Shown here piece by piece: positions 1 through 8,624 of a stretch of 64,000 nucleotides of DNA. Each line of letters starts with the position of its first letter. Within the stretch, counting starts at the first letter, position 1. The notes beneath the pieces were generated by a model. That model did no database searches and had not been told where the DNA came from. It saw nothing but the letters and a program-made list of their open reading frames with translations. This stretch comes from Flavobacteriaceae bacterium (GTDB lineage: Bacteria; Bacteroidota; Bacteroidia; Flavobacteriales; Flavobacteriaceae): assembly GCA_028279515.1 (NCBI GenBank), contig JANQNQ010000006.1:23815-87814 (forward strand), written 5' to 3'. The position numbers were made by a program, and so were the translations under genes.

Positions 1-975
1 TTTGCCTTTAAACAAGGGCAACATCTTACTTTAAGGGCCATGATCAATGACGAAGATGTGCGTAGATCGTACTCTTTGTGTTCGAGCCCATTAGAAGGAA
101 AATGGAAAGTGGCGGTGAAGCGTATTCCAGGCGGAAGATTTTCAACTTTTGCCAACACAGCACTAAAGGCGGGAGATACGCTAGATCTGATGGCGCCCAC
201 AGGGCATTTCTTCGTAGAATGCGAGGCGGCATCAGCCAAGAATTATGTAGCTTTTGCTGCCGGAAGCGGGATTACACCGATCCTGTCGATTATAAAGACG
301 CATTTGGCTGTAGAGCCCGACAGTACGTTTACCTTATTTTACTTGAATCGCACGGTAAAATCGATTATCTTTAAAGAAGAGATAGAAGCGTTGCGAAACA
401 CCTATTTCGGGCGTTTTCAAGTGTTCTATTTGCTAACAAAAGAACAGCGAGACATCCCATTGTTAAACGGAAGGTTTACTTCGGAAAAGTTACAGGAGAT
501 AACCGAAAAGTTGATAGATGTTGAAGCGACTGATGAATGTTTCATCTGCGGGCCCGAACAAATGATATTCTTGATCAGAGATGAGATGGTAGGCGCAGGG
601 ATGCCGGAAGAGAACGTGCATTTCGAATTGTTTGGTACAGGCAATTCTGAAGAAGACCAAGAACATATCGCCGAAGTGCTAGAGCACCAGGCCGATCATA
701 CCGACGTCATGATTATTGACGGCGGAAAAGAATTCCATTTTGAGATGGAAGAAGACCATGACAATATTCTCGATGCAGCCTTGGCAGCAGGAGCTGATCT
801 TCCATTTGCTTGTAAAGGAGGTGTATGTAGCACCTGTAAATGCCAAATAAAAGAAGGAACGGTCGAGATGAAGATCAATTACGCTCTTGAAAAAGACGAA
901 GTAGAAAATGGCTTTGTGTTATCCTGCCAAGCCGTTCCAACGTCAGAAAAAGTAGTCGTCGACTTTGACGTCTAG
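1..975 (+). CDS. paaE: PaaE, reductase of phenylacetyl-CoA 1,2-epoxidase (5' partial)
   Basis: Electron-transfer subunit that passes electrons from NAD(P)H through FAD and a [2Fe-2S] centre to the PaaABC epoxidase. The frame is open to base 1 (F-A-F-K-Q-G-Q-H-L-T...), so the N-terminus lies outside the window and the ATG at 40 is internal. Visible in order: FAD-binding motif RRSYSLCS, NAD-binding part with AAGSGITPI, FICGPEQMI, and a C-terminal plant-type ferredoxin domain with the CKGGVCSTCKC cysteine cluster and the last cysteine in LSCQA. It is the first visible gene of the paa cluster; a repeat-filled 91-bp gap separates it from paaA. Confidence 0.95.
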   Translation, partial: FAFKQGQHLTLRAMINDEDVRRSYSLCSSPLEGKWKVAVKRIPGGRFSTFANTALKAGDTLDLMAPTGHFFVECEAASAKNYVAFAAGSGITPILSIIKTHLAVEPDSTFTLFYLNRTVKSIIFKEEIEALRNTYFGRFQVFYLLTKEQRDIPLLNGRFTSEKLQEITEKLIDVEATDECFICGPEQMIFLIRDEMVGAGMPEENVHFELFGTGNSEEDQEHIAEVLEHQADHTDVMIIDGGKEFHFEMEEDHDNILDAALAAGADLPFACKGGVCSTCKCQIKEGTVEMKINYALEKDEVENGFVLSCQAVPTSEKVVVDFDV

Positions 976-1066
976 TGTTTGTCACTCCGAGCGCAGTCGA
1001 GGAGCCAGCGCAGTCGAGGGATGGGCAAGCAAAAAATGAATAGAAGAACATTAAAAAAATGTTACT
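976..1066 (+). repeat. Intergenic palindromic repeat (GAGCGCAGTCGAG core, two copies)
   Basis: The core CCGAGCGCAGTCGAG occurs at 987-1001 and again, shortened, at 1006-1018. It is followed by GGGATGGGCAAGC and an AAAAAATGAA tail. The same block recurs in at least four other gaps of the paa cluster and at 19.1 kb. It lies between paaE and paaA, and no gene is seen in it. Confidence 0.85.
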
Positions 1067-2023
1067 ATGAGTGAAGAACAGATCAAAAACCTAGAAGCCG
1101 AATTCGAAGCGCGTATAGCACGCGACGAAAAGATCGAGCCGAAAGATTGGATGCCAGAGAAGTATCGAAAGACGCACATACGTCAGATATCACAGCACGC
1201 CCATTCAGAGATTGTCGGGATGTTACCCGAAGGAAACTGGATCACACGAGCACCATCGTTACGAAGAAAAGTGGCATTGTTAGCCAAAGTTCAGGATGAA
1301 GCCGGACACGGATTGTATCTATATAGTGCTTGCGAAACATTAGGTATTTCAAGAGAAGAGCTTTACGAGCAATTACATACAGGAAAGGCGAAATACTCAA
1401 GTATTTTTAATTACCCAACAGTCACTTGGGCCGATATTGGGGCCATCGGATGGTTGGTAGATGGAGCTGCGATCATTAATCAAGTGCCACTCTGTAACAC
1501 TTCATTCGGGCCTTATGCTCGTGCCATGGTTCGTGTTTGTAAGGAGGAAAGCTTTCACCAACGCCAAGGATTTGAGATTATGATCAAATTGGCCGAAGGC
1601 TCGCCAGAGCAGAAAGAAATGGCACAAGACGCCTTAAATCGCTGGTGGTGGCCATCGTTGATGATGTTTGGTCCAACCGACGCCGAATCAGTGCACACCG
1701 AACAATCCATGAAATGGAAACTCAAAAGAAAGACCAATGACGAATTGCGCCAACAATTCATTGATCAAACCGTACCGCAAGCAGAACTTATCGGACTTAC
1801 CGTTCCAGACCCAGATTTAAAATGGAACGAAGAAAAAGGAGGGTACGATTTTGGAGCTATTGATTGGGACGAGTTCTGGCAAGTGGTCAAAGGACACGGT
1901 CCGTGTAACAAAGAGCGCATGAATGCGCGTGTAGGAGCATGGGAACGCGGCGCTTGGGTACGAGAAGCAGCCATGACCTACGCCGAAAAACAAGAGAATC
2001 GAAAAGTAAGCAAGGCAGTATAA
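1067..2023 (+). CDS. paaA: PaaA, catalytic subunit of phenylacetyl-CoA 1,2-epoxidase
   Basis: Diiron oxygenase subunit that turns phenylacetyl-CoA into its ring 1,2-epoxide, acting in the cytoplasm with PaaB, PaaC and PaaE. The 318 aa match the family length. The diiron carboxylate motifs are visible: a helix around E48 ([13 protein letters not shown]), DEAGH at 77-81 and EESFH at 160-164, the usual ferritin-like E...ExxH pattern. The ATG at 1067 follows an A-rich stretch, and no better upstream start exists. It keeps the conserved order paaABCDE only in part: paaE precedes paaA here. Confidence 0.97.
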   Translation: MSEEQIKNLEAEFEARIARDEKIEPKDWMPEKYRKTHIRQISQHAHSEIVGMLPEGNWITRAPSLRRKVALLAKVQDEAGHGLYLYSACETLGISREELYEQLHTGKAKYSSIFNYPTVTWADIGAIGWLVDGAAIINQVPLCNTSFGPYARAMVRVCKEESFHQRQGFEIMIKLAEGSPEQKEMAQDALNRWWWPSLMMFGPTDAESVHTEQSMKWKLKRKTNDELRQQFIDQTVPQAELIGLTVPDPDLKWNEEKGGYDFGAIDWDEFWQVVKGHGPCNKERMNARVGAWERGAWVREAAMTYAEKQENRKVSKAV

Positions 2024-2271
2024 TACGATATCAATGCAGAGCATTGAAAACTCAAGGTGCAGAATATGAAAATCAAATCGTTAAGAATTTCCGAAGCCTT
2101 GGAGGAAATTTAGATTTTATTTTTCGGTTTTGCGGAGCAAAAATTCCTCAGCTTGAGGGTCCTTTTTTGATTCGTCATCCCGAGCGCAGTCGAGGGATGG
2201 ACGAGCAAAAGAAATGAACATAAAGAACATCAAGTTTAATTTAAAAGATACCCGCCGTTGCGGGCAACACT
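2024..2271 (+). repeat. 248-bp gap made of nested palindromic repeats
   Basis: The block at about 2068-2120 (TCGTTAAGAATTTCCGAAGC, then CTTGGAGGAAATTTAG) has a close relative at 6458-6520. The self-complementary core CATCCCGAGCGCAGTCGAGGGATG is at 2176-2199, inside the loop of an outer hairpin (TTTTTTGATTCGT ... ACGAGCAAAAGAAATGAA). No gene is seen. The repeat ends about 55 bp before the paaB start. Confidence 0.85.
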
Positions 2272-2556
2272 ATGAAAAAAAACTGGCCCCTTTGGGAAGT
2301 ATTCGTTCGAAGTAAGAACGGTCTAGAGCACCGTCATTTTGGAAGCCTTCATGCGGCCGATACCGAGATGGCCATTCAGAATGCACGCGATGTGTACACA
2401 AGAAGAAACGAAGGTGTGAGCATTTGGGTGGTAGAGTCAAAGCATATTTCTGCGTCAAACCCAGAAGAAAGTGGAGAGCTATTCGAACCCGCAAAAGACA
2501 AGGTGTATAGACACCCCACCTTTTACAATTTACCCGATGAGGTAAAACACATGTAA
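2272..2556 (+). CDS. paaB: PaaB, structural subunit of phenylacetyl-CoA epoxidase
   Basis: Small 94-aa subunit of the ring-1,2-epoxidase, needed to assemble the PaaABC complex; no catalytic residues are expected. The family features are the N-terminal WPLWEVFVRSKNGLEHRHFG, the segment HAADTEMAIQNARDVYTRR, and a C-terminus rich in V/I that ends in DEVKHM. The length fits the family (about 95 aa). It is flanked on both sides by repeat-filled gaps of more than 200 bp, which is unusual within an operon. A 158-aa open frame on the opposite strand overlaps it but is made largely of repeat DNA. Confidence 0.95.
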   Translation: MKKNWPLWEVFVRSKNGLEHRHFGSLHAADTEMAIQNARDVYTRRNEGVSIWVVESKHISASNPEESGELFEPAKDKVYRHPTFYNLPDEVKHM

Positions 2557-2775
2557 ATACCCGCGCTCGGAAGTGGGAGAAAATGATTGAATGAGTGTTC
2601 CTTTTCCGCAGAATAGATGCACAAAAGCTCCGAGATTCAGGAGAACGAAGTTCGACGCGGAGTTTTGAAATCGGTTTTTCAGCAAGCTGAAAAAATTCCT
2701 TGGAAAAGGCGTCTTTTTCTTTGATTCGTTTCTTTTGGACGAGCAAAAGAAATGAATAATAAAAAAAGAAGAATT
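2557..2775 (+). repeat. 219-bp gap with hairpin repeat lacking the GAGCGCAGTC core
   Basis: The first half (CCGCAGAATAGATGCACAAAAG and following) recurs almost exactly at 7110-7150. It continues with GGTTTTTCAGC...GCTGAAAAAATTCC, itself an inverted repeat. It ends in a hairpin whose arms are 2724-2737 (ATTCGTTTCTTTTG) and 2744-2757 (CAAAAGAAATGAAT) around a 6-nt loop. The ATG at 2752 is part of the repeat arm, which argues against using it as the paaC start. Confidence 0.85.
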
Positions 2776-3531
2776 ATGAAGAACAAAAACCTATATAACT
2801 ACATCCTCGGTATCGCCGACAATGCACTGATCTTAGGTCAGCGATTAGGCGAACTTTGCGGTCACGGTCCAAGTTTAGAGACCGATATAGCCTGCACCAA
2901 TATTTCGTTAGACTTGTTGGGGCAAACACGCAGTTACTTTCAATATGCTGGCCAGGTGGCAGGCGATGATAGAACTGAGGATGATATTGCATTTCTTAGA
3001 AAAGAGCGTGAGTATGTAAATGTACTTTTAGCAGAACAGCCCAACAAAGATTTCGCCCATATCATGATGCGCCAATTTTTGTTCGATAGTTTTCATCTAC
3101 GTTTACTAAGTGCGTTGCAACACAGCAAGGATGAAACCCTTGCAGCAATTGCCAAAAAAGGCATCAAAGAAGTGAGCTATCACCATCGTTTCTCATCAGA
3201 TTGGGTGTTACGATTAGGAGATGGAACCGAAGAAAGCCATAAGCGAACGCAAGATGCGCTAGACACCTTTTGGCAGTATACCAATGAGCTTTTTCAACTT
3301 ACCGAAGCCGATAAAGCAATGATCGCTGAAGGAGTCGGTGTAGATACCTCGACTTTCAAAGAAGCGTATTACAAGGAAGTGACGGCGTTACTCGAAGAAG
3401 CAACATTGACTGTTCCCGAGACCAAATGGTTTCAAAAAGGAGGCAAACAAGGGATGCACACAGAACACATGGGATATTTGTTAGCAGACTTGCAATACAT
3501 GCAACGTGCCTATCCAAATATGAAGTGGTAA
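2776..3531 (+). CDS. paaC: PaaC, structural subunit of phenylacetyl-CoA epoxidase
   Basis: Ferritin-like, catalytically silent partner of PaaA in the epoxidase core. Family signatures: YILGIADNALILGQRLGE near the start, SLDLLGQTRSYFQYA, and the conserved C-terminus GMHTEHMGYLL ... YMQRAYPNMKW. The ATG at 2776 (251 aa) is preferred over the one at 2752 because the earlier one falls in a repeat hairpin arm and AAGAAGAA lies just before 2776. The stop is followed after 3 nt by the start of paaD, so the two are probably translationally linked. Confidence 0.95.
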   Translation: MKNKNLYNYILGIADNALILGQRLGELCGHGPSLETDIACTNISLDLLGQTRSYFQYAGQVAGDDRTEDDIAFLRKEREYVNVLLAEQPNKDFAHIMMRQFLFDSFHLRLLSALQHSKDETLAAIAKKGIKEVSYHHRFSSDWVLRLGDGTEESHKRTQDALDTFWQYTNELFQLTEADKAMIAEGVGVDTSTFKEAYYKEVTALLEEATLTVPETKWFQKGGKQGMHTEHMGYLLADLQYMQRAYPNMKW

Positions 3532-3534
3532 TCA

Positions 3535-4035
3535 ATGATCAAAGAGCTTCAACATATCGACCAAGACCTTGCTCCGATTCTTGAAAAAGTGTCGGATCCA
3601 GAGATTCCTGTATTGTCCATTATGGATATGGGAGTGGTGCGAGAAGCAAAGATGGTTGATGGGGTCGTACACGTTTCGATTACCCCCACCTATACAGGCT
3701 GTCCGGCAATGGATGTCATCGGCGATGATATTCAAAAGGCGTTGAAAGAAGCAGGATACATCTCTAAAGTGAAACTAGTGTTATCACCCGCTTGGACCAC
3801 CGATTGGATTACAGAGCGCGGAAGACAGGCACTAGAGAAATATGGCATTGCACCCCCTTTAGAGCCCGATGCGGACAAAGATGCGCTGTTAGGAGGAAAG
3901 AAGATTGTGAAATGTACCCAATGCGGATCGACCAACACACGATTGGTCAGTCAGTTCGGATCAACCGCTTGTAAAGCAATGTTCCAGTGCAATGATTGCC
4001 TCGAGCCATTTGACTATTTTAAATGTTTGAAGTAG
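3535..4035 (+). CDS. paaD: PaaD, iron-sulfur maturation protein for the epoxidase
   Basis: MIP18/DUF59-family protein thought to mature or stabilise the iron centres of the epoxidase complex. The N-terminal domain carries the family motif DPEIPVLSIMDMGVV and PTYTGCPAM with C56. The C-terminal part is a zinc-ribbon-like segment with cysteines 127, 130, 146, 152, 155 and 164. At 166 aa it is a typical length. It lies 3 nt after paaC, the tightest spacing in the cluster, and is followed by almost 300 bp of repeats. Confidence 0.93.
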   Translation: MIKELQHIDQDLAPILEKVSDPEIPVLSIMDMGVVREAKMVDGVVHVSITPTYTGCPAMDVIGDDIQKALKEAGYISKVKLVLSPAWTTDWITERGRQALEKYGIAPPLEPDADKDALLGGKKIVKCTQCGSTNTRLVSQFGSTACKAMFQCNDCLEPFDYFKCLK

Positions 4036-4328
4036 TTGTCATTCCCGTGCCTTCGTTCTTCGAAGCCAAGGCGAAGAAGAAAGGCGGGAATCTCATTTAA
4101 TTTGATTTTTGGTTTTCAGCAAACTGAAAAAATTCCTTGGAAAAGGGTCTTTTTGTCTCCCTAAGCATTGCTTGAGAGCGAAACATGTTTCGGTCGAGGG
4201 CACCTGCCGAAGGCAGTCGAAAGGCCGGGCACAGTCAAGGCTGTCTTCCCGAGCGCAGTCGAGGGATGGACAAGCAAAAATGAATAAAAAATATATAAAC
4301 AAGAAAGAAAGAAAAGAATTAATTAGGT
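4036..4328 (+). repeat. 293-bp repeat-filled gap
   Basis: Starts with a near-palindrome (TTCCCGTGCC...GGCGGGAA). It then carries the GGTTTTCAGCAAACTGAAAAA hairpin shared with the other paa gaps, and ends with TTCCCGAGCGCAGTCGAGGG at 4246-4265 plus a CAAGCAAAAATGAA tail. No coding potential is credible; short frames on both strands are made of repeat sequence that reappears in other gaps. Confidence 0.85.
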
Positions 4329-5111
4329 ATGAGCGATTCTATTCAACTAACCATAGATAAAGGCGTCGCCTTTATCAAACTCAATCGCCCCAAAGTATTT
4401 AACAGCTTTAACCGTCCGATGGCACTGCAATTGCAAGAAGTGCTGGACAACTGTACCTCAAATGCCGAGGTGCGTTCCATGGTCTTAACGGGAGAAGGAA
4501 AGGCCTTTTGCGCTGGACAAGATCTTCAAGAGGTCACCGATCCAGAAGCCAATCCTGGCTTCAAAAAAATACTAGAAGAACATTACAATCCAATAGTCAA
4601 GAGAATACGGTCTATTGAAAAACCAATCATTGCAGCCGTCAACGGAGTCGCCGCAGGGGCAGGCGCCAATATTGCACTGGCTTGTGATATAGTAATCGCT
4701 TCAGAAGCAGCAAGTTTCATTCAGGCGTTCAGTAAGATCGGATTGGTGCCAGATAGTGCAGGAACCTTTTTCCTGCCACGACTGATTGGTTTCCAGAAGG
4801 CATCCGCCTTGGCCATGTTGGGCGATAAGGTAAGTGCGCAAGAAGCAGAACGTATGGGCATGATCTATGCGTATCATCCAGTAGAGATATTTGAGGAAGA
4901 AGTAAACAAAGTAGCGTACAAGATGGCGCAAATGCCGACCAAGGCACTCGGCTTGACCAAACGTCTGTTAAATGCTTCCATCACCAACGATTTAGACACA
5001 CAATTAGAAATGGAGTCAAAGTTGCAGATCCAATCGGCGCAAAGCGAGGATTATGCCGAAGGTGTTTCCGCATTTATAGAAAAAAGAAAGCCCGTTTTTA
5101 AAGGAAGGTAA
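4329..5111 (+). CDS. paaG: PaaG, ring-1,2-epoxyphenylacetyl-CoA isomerase (oxepin-CoA forming)
   Basis: Crotonase-fold isomerase that converts the ring epoxide to oxepin-CoA. It has the CoA-binding motif FCAGQDL and the oxyanion-hole segment VNGVAAGAGANIAL. Neither of the two hydratase glutamates is at its crotonase position. Instead the Asp in GLVPDSAGT sits where PaaG isomerases carry their catalytic Asp, which separates it from an ordinary enoyl-CoA hydratase. Length 260 aa, ending in EGVSAFIEKRKPVFKG as in E. coli PaaG. The assignment rests on motif recall. Confidence 0.88.
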   Translation: MSDSIQLTIDKGVAFIKLNRPKVFNSFNRPMALQLQEVLDNCTSNAEVRSMVLTGEGKAFCAGQDLQEVTDPEANPGFKKILEEHYNPIVKRIRSIEKPIIAAVNGVAAGAGANIALACDIVIASEAASFIQAFSKIGLVPDSAGTFFLPRLIGFQKASALAMLGDKVSAQEAERMGMIYAYHPVEIFEEEVNKVAYKMAQMPTKALGLTKRLLNASITNDLDTQLEMESKLQIQSAQSEDYAEGVSAFIEKRKPVFKGR

Positions 5112-5203
5112 CTCAAAATATAAAACCGAAAAATGTAAAATTCTAAAGTTTAGAACAAGAGTACTTTTACATTTTACATTTGAAATTTTACATTGACTGT
5201 TTT
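5112..5203 (+). repeat. AT-rich inverted repeat (TTTTACATTT family)
   Basis: Contains AAATGTAAAATTC near 5132 and its partner ACTTTTACATTTTACATTT at about 5163-5181. Related copies lie at about 7325-7379 and 13440-13510, each directly before a start or stop codon. A TTG at 5180 gives a longer paaH frame but lies in this repeat. Confidence 0.75.
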
Positions 5204-6409
5204 ATGATCAAAAAAGTAGCAGTAATAGGTTCAGGAACCATGGGCAGTGGCATCGCGCAAGTAGCTGCCACCGCAGGTTGTCAAGTAAAAGTATTTGACA
5301 CCAAGCCCGAAGCCCTTGAAAAAAGCAAAACAAAGCTTGACAAGGTATTGTCGCGATTGATAGAAAAAGGAAGGATTGATGCCGACGAGAAATCAAGAAT
5401 TCAAGAGAATATTGATTATGTAGATTCGCTTCAAGCGTTACACGATGTAGACCTAACGATTGAGGCTATTGTTGAGAACCTAGACATCAAGAAAAGTGTG
5501 TTTCAACAATTAGAAGCCATTCAATCTGAAAAAGCGATATTGGCATCCAATACGTCTTCACTTTCGATTGCTTCCATTGCGGCGGCTTGTAAAGACCCAA
5601 AAAGAGTCATCGGAATACATTTCTTCAATCCAGCGCCACTCATGCGTTTGGTAGAGGTAATTCCTGCTGTGCAGACTGGTCAAGATACGTTAGATCTCGT
5701 CACGAAAACCATCAGTGATTGGGGTAAAACAGTAGCCGTAGCCAAAGATACACCAGGCTTTATCGTCAACCGAGTAGCGCGCCCTTTTTATGGCGAATCA
5801 CTTCGTATTTATGAGGAAGGAAAAGCCGATTTTGCGACAATCGATTGGGCGATGAAGACAATCGGCGGATTCAGAATGGGACCTTTTGAATTGATGGATT
5901 TCATCGGAAACGATATCAACTACACTGTAACCGAAACCGTATTCAGGGAGTTCTATTACGACCCACGATACAGACCCTCTTTTACTCAAAAACGACTATC
6001 TGAAGCCGGCTATTTAGGAAGAAAGACAGGCAAAGGGTATTACGACTATGACGAAAACGGAAAAGTCATTCCGAGCGCAGTCGAGGTTGTCACTTCGAGC
6101 GCAGTCGAGAAGCCAAGCGCAGTCGAGAAGGAGAAACTCGGCAATTACATAGTAGATCGCGTCTTAGCCATGTTGATCAACGAAGCAGCCGACGCCTTAT
6201 TTTTAAACATCGCCTCGGCCAAAGACATCGACAATGCCATGACAAAAGGCGTGAACTATCCAAAAGGATTACTCACCTGGGCCGACGAAAAAGGAATCGA
6301 TTGGTGCGTAAAAGCATTAGACGAATTATACGACGAATATCACGAAGACCGCTATCGATGCAGTCCATTGTTACGAAAAATGAACAATGATAATTTGACA
6401 TTTTTCTAG
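5204..6409 (+). CDS. paaH: PaaH, 3-hydroxyacyl-CoA (3-hydroxyadipyl-CoA) dehydrogenase
   Basis: Oxidises 3-hydroxyadipyl-CoA to 3-oxoadipyl-CoA with NAD+. From ATG 5204 it has 401 aa: a Rossmann domain with GSGTMG (9-14), the catalytic His139-Glu151 pair in GIHFFNPAP...VEVIP, then two consecutive 3HCDH C-terminal helical domains (about 185-285 and 312-395), as in long PaaH proteins. Oddity: residues 290-309, between the two C-terminal domains, are encoded by three tandem degenerate copies of the intergenic repeat core and read PSAVE...SSAVE..PSAVE. This probably forms a flexible linker. The TTG at 5180 is rejected as start because it lies in a repeat. Confidence 0.93.
   Translation: MIKKVAVIGSGTMGSGIAQVAATAGCQVKVFDTKPEALEKSKTKLDKVLSRLIEKGRIDADEKSRIQENIDYVDSLQALHDVDLTIEAIVENLDIKKSVFQQLEAIQSEKAILASNTSSLSIASIAAACKDPKRVIGIHFFNPAPLMRLVEVIPAVQTGQDTLDLVTKTISDWGKTVAVAKDTPGFIVNRVARPFYGESLRIYEEGKADFATIDWAMKTIGGFRMGPFELMDFIGNDINYTVTETVFREFYYDPRYRPSFTQKRLSEAGYLGRKTGKGYYDYDENGKVIPSAVEVVTSSAVEKPSAVEKEKLGNYIVDRVLAMLINEAADALFLNIASAKDIDNAMTKGVNYPKGLLTWADEKGIDWCVKALDELYDEYHEDRYRCSPLLRKMNNDNLTFF
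6071..6127 (+). repeat. Three copies of the GAGCGCAGTCGAG repeat inside the paaH frame
   Basis: Copies at 6071-6085 (CCGAGCGCAGTCGAG), 6094-6109 (TTCGAGCGCAGTCGAG) and 6113-6127 (CCAAGCGCAGTCGAG). All three are in the same reading frame and encode (P/S)-S-A-V-E. The same core is found in the gaps at 0.99, 2.18, 4.25, 7.24 and 19.15 kb. Confidence 0.92.
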
Positions 6410-6610
6410 TGTTAATAATAAAATCAATGCGCAGCATTGAAACCGTTGAAATGCAGAATATGAAAATCAAATCGTTAAGAATTCTTGAAGCCTTGGAAAG
6501 AATTTAGATTTGATTTTTGGTTTTCAGCTTTGCTGAAAAATTCCTTGGAAAAAGAGCCCTTTTTTGATTCGTTTTTTGGGCAAGCAAAAAATGAATAAAG
6601 AAGATAACCG
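6410..6610 (+). repeat. 201-bp repeat-filled gap before paaI
   Basis: A block at about 6458-6520 (TCGTTAAGAATTCTTGAAGC and following) matches the gap at 2068-2120. It is followed by TTTTCAGCTTTGCTGAAAAATTCC (inverted repeat) and the outer hairpin GATTCGTTTTTTGGG...CAAGCAAAAAATGAA at 6565-6597 without the GAGCGCAGTC core. AAAGAAGA before 6611 may serve as ribosome binding site. Confidence 0.82.
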
Positions 6611-7018
6611 ATGCAAAAAGAAAAAATACCATACAAAATGCTAAGTCAAGACGCGTTCAGTCAATGGCTCGGCATAGAGATATTGGAGTGTGAAGTAGGG
6701 CGCTGCAAAGTAGCGATGACGGTCAGAAAGGAAATGCTCAACAGCATGTACAAAGCCCATGGTGGAATCAGTTATTCATTAGCCGATACCGCCTTCGGAT
6801 TTGCCGCCAATACGCACGGTAAGTTCGCCGTGTCGATCGAAACCTCGATCAATCACATCGCCGCCTTAGAAGAAGGCGATTATTTGGTGGCCCAGGCCAT
6901 TGTAGATATTCAAAAGACCAAACTAGGCTTCAACGTAGTCGAAGTAAAAAGAGGCGAAGAAGTCGTAGCTTTGTTTAAAGGCGTGGTGTATCGCACCAGT
7001 AAGGATTGGGAAGAATAA
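6611..7018 (+). CDS. paaI: PaaI, hotdog-fold acyl-CoA thioesterase
   Basis: Thioesterase of the phenylacetate pathway, thought to free CoA from stalled ring-hydroxylated phenylacetyl-CoA intermediates. The 135-aa protein has the PaaI/hotdog signature HGGISYSLADTAFGFAANT with the Asp used in catalysis, then a second strand block SIETSINHIAALEEGD and a C-terminal KLGFNVVEV. Length and gene position between paaH and paaJ agree with the assignment. Confidence 0.92.
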   Translation: MQKEKIPYKMLSQDAFSQWLGIEILECEVGRCKVAMTVRKEMLNSMYKAHGGISYSLADTAFGFAANTHGKFAVSIETSINHIAALEEGDYLVAQAIVDIQKTKLGFNVVEVKRGEEVVALFKGVVYRTSKDWEE

Positions 7019-7379
7019 CAAAGTAAACGATATACGATTTTTGATTTACGAATGTACTTAAGAATCAAAATTCGGTTTATATAGTGTCATGAAGAGGAAG
7101 TAGTTCCCTTTTCCGCAGAATAGATGCACAAAAGCTGCGAGATTCAGGAAGTTCGAAGAACGACACGCAGTTTTGGAATCGGTTTTTCAGCTTGCTGAAA
7201 TAATTCCTTGGAAAAGGCGTCTTTTTCTTTGGTTCGTCCTCCCGAGCGCAGTCGAGGGATGGGACGAGCAAAAGAAAAGAACATAAGAATAGTATAAAAA
7301 CAACAAGAATATGACCGATAAAATTGAAAGTAGAGCACTTTTACATTTCTCGGTTTTACATTTAAAATTTAGTATTTGA
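7019..7379 (+). repeat. 361-bp gap composed of at least three repeat types
   Basis: From left to right: an AT-rich stretch; the CCGCAGAATAGATGCACAAAAG block (about 7111 on) shared with the paaB-paaC gap; the GGTTTTTCAGCTTGCTGAAAT hairpin; GGTTCGTCCTCCCGAGCGCAGTC...GAGGGATGGGACGAGC (about 7231-7267), in which the core again sits in the loop of an outer stem; and a TTTTACATTT-type inverted repeat (about 7325-7379) that runs up to the paaJ start. No gene is seen. Confidence 0.85.
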
Positions 7380-8585
7380 ATGGAAGCATACATAATCGAC
7401 GGAGTCCGCACTCCTATCGGAAACTATAAAGGAACGCTATCAGCTGTTCGTACCGACGACTTGGCTGCCTTGGTCATTGAAGAATTGGTGAACAGGAATA
7501 CCAACATTCCGAAGGAAGCTTATGACGACGTGATCTTGGGCTGTGCCAATCAAGCAGGCGAAGACAACCGAAACGTAGCCCGTATGGCTTCTTTGTTGGC
7601 AGGATTGCCACATAGCGTACCAGGCGAGACCATCAATCGTTTGTGTAGCTCAGGGCTGTCGGCCATTGTACAAGCCAATAGAGCAATCAAAGCAGGCGAC
7701 GGCGATCTATTTATTTCAGGAGGTGTGGAGAATATGACCCGCGGACCCTACGTGATTGCCAAGCCTTCTTCAGCGTTTGGAAACGATTCAAAGATGTACG
7801 ATTCGAGCTTCGGATGGCGCTTTGTCAACAAGAAAATGCACGAAATGTACGGCACCGATGGCATGGGCGTTACCGCTGAAAATCTGGTGGAGAAATACAA
7901 CATCAGCCGTGAAGATCAAGACGCCTTTGCCTACAGGAGTCAGATGAAGGCCACCAAGGCTAGAGAATCTGGGAGATTGGACAAAGAGACCGTAACTGTT
8001 GAGATTCCGCAGCGAAAAAAGGACCCCATTCAATTTGCTAAAGACGAATTCATAAAACCAACAACGACCAAAGAAATTCTGGCTAAGCTCAGGCCCGCTT
8101 TTAAAAAGGAAGGCGGAAGCGTTACTGCCGGAAATGCGTCTGGATTGAATGATGGAGCCGCCGCAACGATTGTAGCTTCCGAAGATGCGGTAAAGAAATA
8201 TGGTTTGAAGCCACTCGCTAGAATTGTAAGTTCGGCTGTGGTCGGAGTAGAACCAAGGATTATGGGTATCGGACCAGTTAAAGCATCCAACAAAGCACTT
8301 GAAAAAGCAGGGTTGACGATGGACGATATCGATATCATCGAATTAAATGAAGCCTTTGCAGCACAAGCCTTGGCTTGTATCAGAGAATGGGGACTCAAGG
8401 ATGATGACCCGAGATTAAATCCGAACGGGGGAGCGATTGCGATTGGTCATCCGCTTGGAATGACGGGAGCGCGTATCGCCCTTTCGGCAGCGCTAGAATT
8501 GCACGAGCAAAACAAGCGTTACGCGTTGATCACTATGTGTGTGGGTGTCGGACAAGGATACGCTGCGATCATTGAAAAAGTATAA
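7380..8585 (+). CDS. paaJ: PaaJ, 3-oxoadipyl-CoA / 3-oxo-5,6-dehydrosuberyl-CoA thiolase
   Basis: Thiolase that splits acetyl-CoA from the C8 and C6 intermediates and delivers succinyl-CoA. At 401 aa it has all catalytic residues: nucleophile C89 in INRLCSSGL, H357 in AIGHPLGMTGAR and C387 in MCVGVGQG. SFGWRFVNKKMHEMYGTDGM follows the pattern of the PcaF/PaaJ subgroup. It starts directly after a TTTTACATTT repeat. PaaZ follows after 39 bp. The specific substrate is inferred from the cluster. Confidence 0.92.
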   Translation: MEAYIIDGVRTPIGNYKGTLSAVRTDDLAALVIEELVNRNTNIPKEAYDDVILGCANQAGEDNRNVARMASLLAGLPHSVPGETINRLCSSGLSAIVQANRAIKAGDGDLFISGGVENMTRGPYVIAKPSSAFGNDSKMYDSSFGWRFVNKKMHEMYGTDGMGVTAENLVEKYNISREDQDAFAYRSQMKATKARESGRLDKETVTVEIPQRKKDPIQFAKDEFIKPTTTKEILAKLRPAFKKEGGSVTAGNASGLNDGAAATIVASEDAVKKYGLKPLARIVSSAVVGVEPRIMGIGPVKASNKALEKAGLTMDDIDIIELNEAFAAQALACIREWGLKDDDPRLNPNGGAIAIGHPLGMTGARIALSAALELHEQNKRYALITMCVGVGQGYAAIIEKV

Positions 8586-8624
8586 AGAGTTGAACTATAA
8601 ATATCCACGTTTGTGGCAACCAAC

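Noticed and set aside
2270..2746. 158-aa open frame on the minus strand over paaB
   Set aside because: It reads across paaB and the repeat gap. Its peptide PESRSFCASILRKR appears again in a frame at 7077-7271, showing it is repeat DNA translated, not a gene.
2752..2775. Upstream ATG for paaC
   Set aside because: The ATG is in a repeat hairpin arm; the ATG at 2776 has a purine-rich leader and the normal N-terminus.
4093..4302. Short frames on both strands in the paaD-paaG gap
   Set aside because: They consist of the dispersed palindromic repeats and have no start context or homology.
5180..5203. TTG start extending paaH
   Set aside because: Codons 1-8 would come from a TTTTACATTT repeat; the Rossmann start MIKKVAVIG fits ATG 5204.
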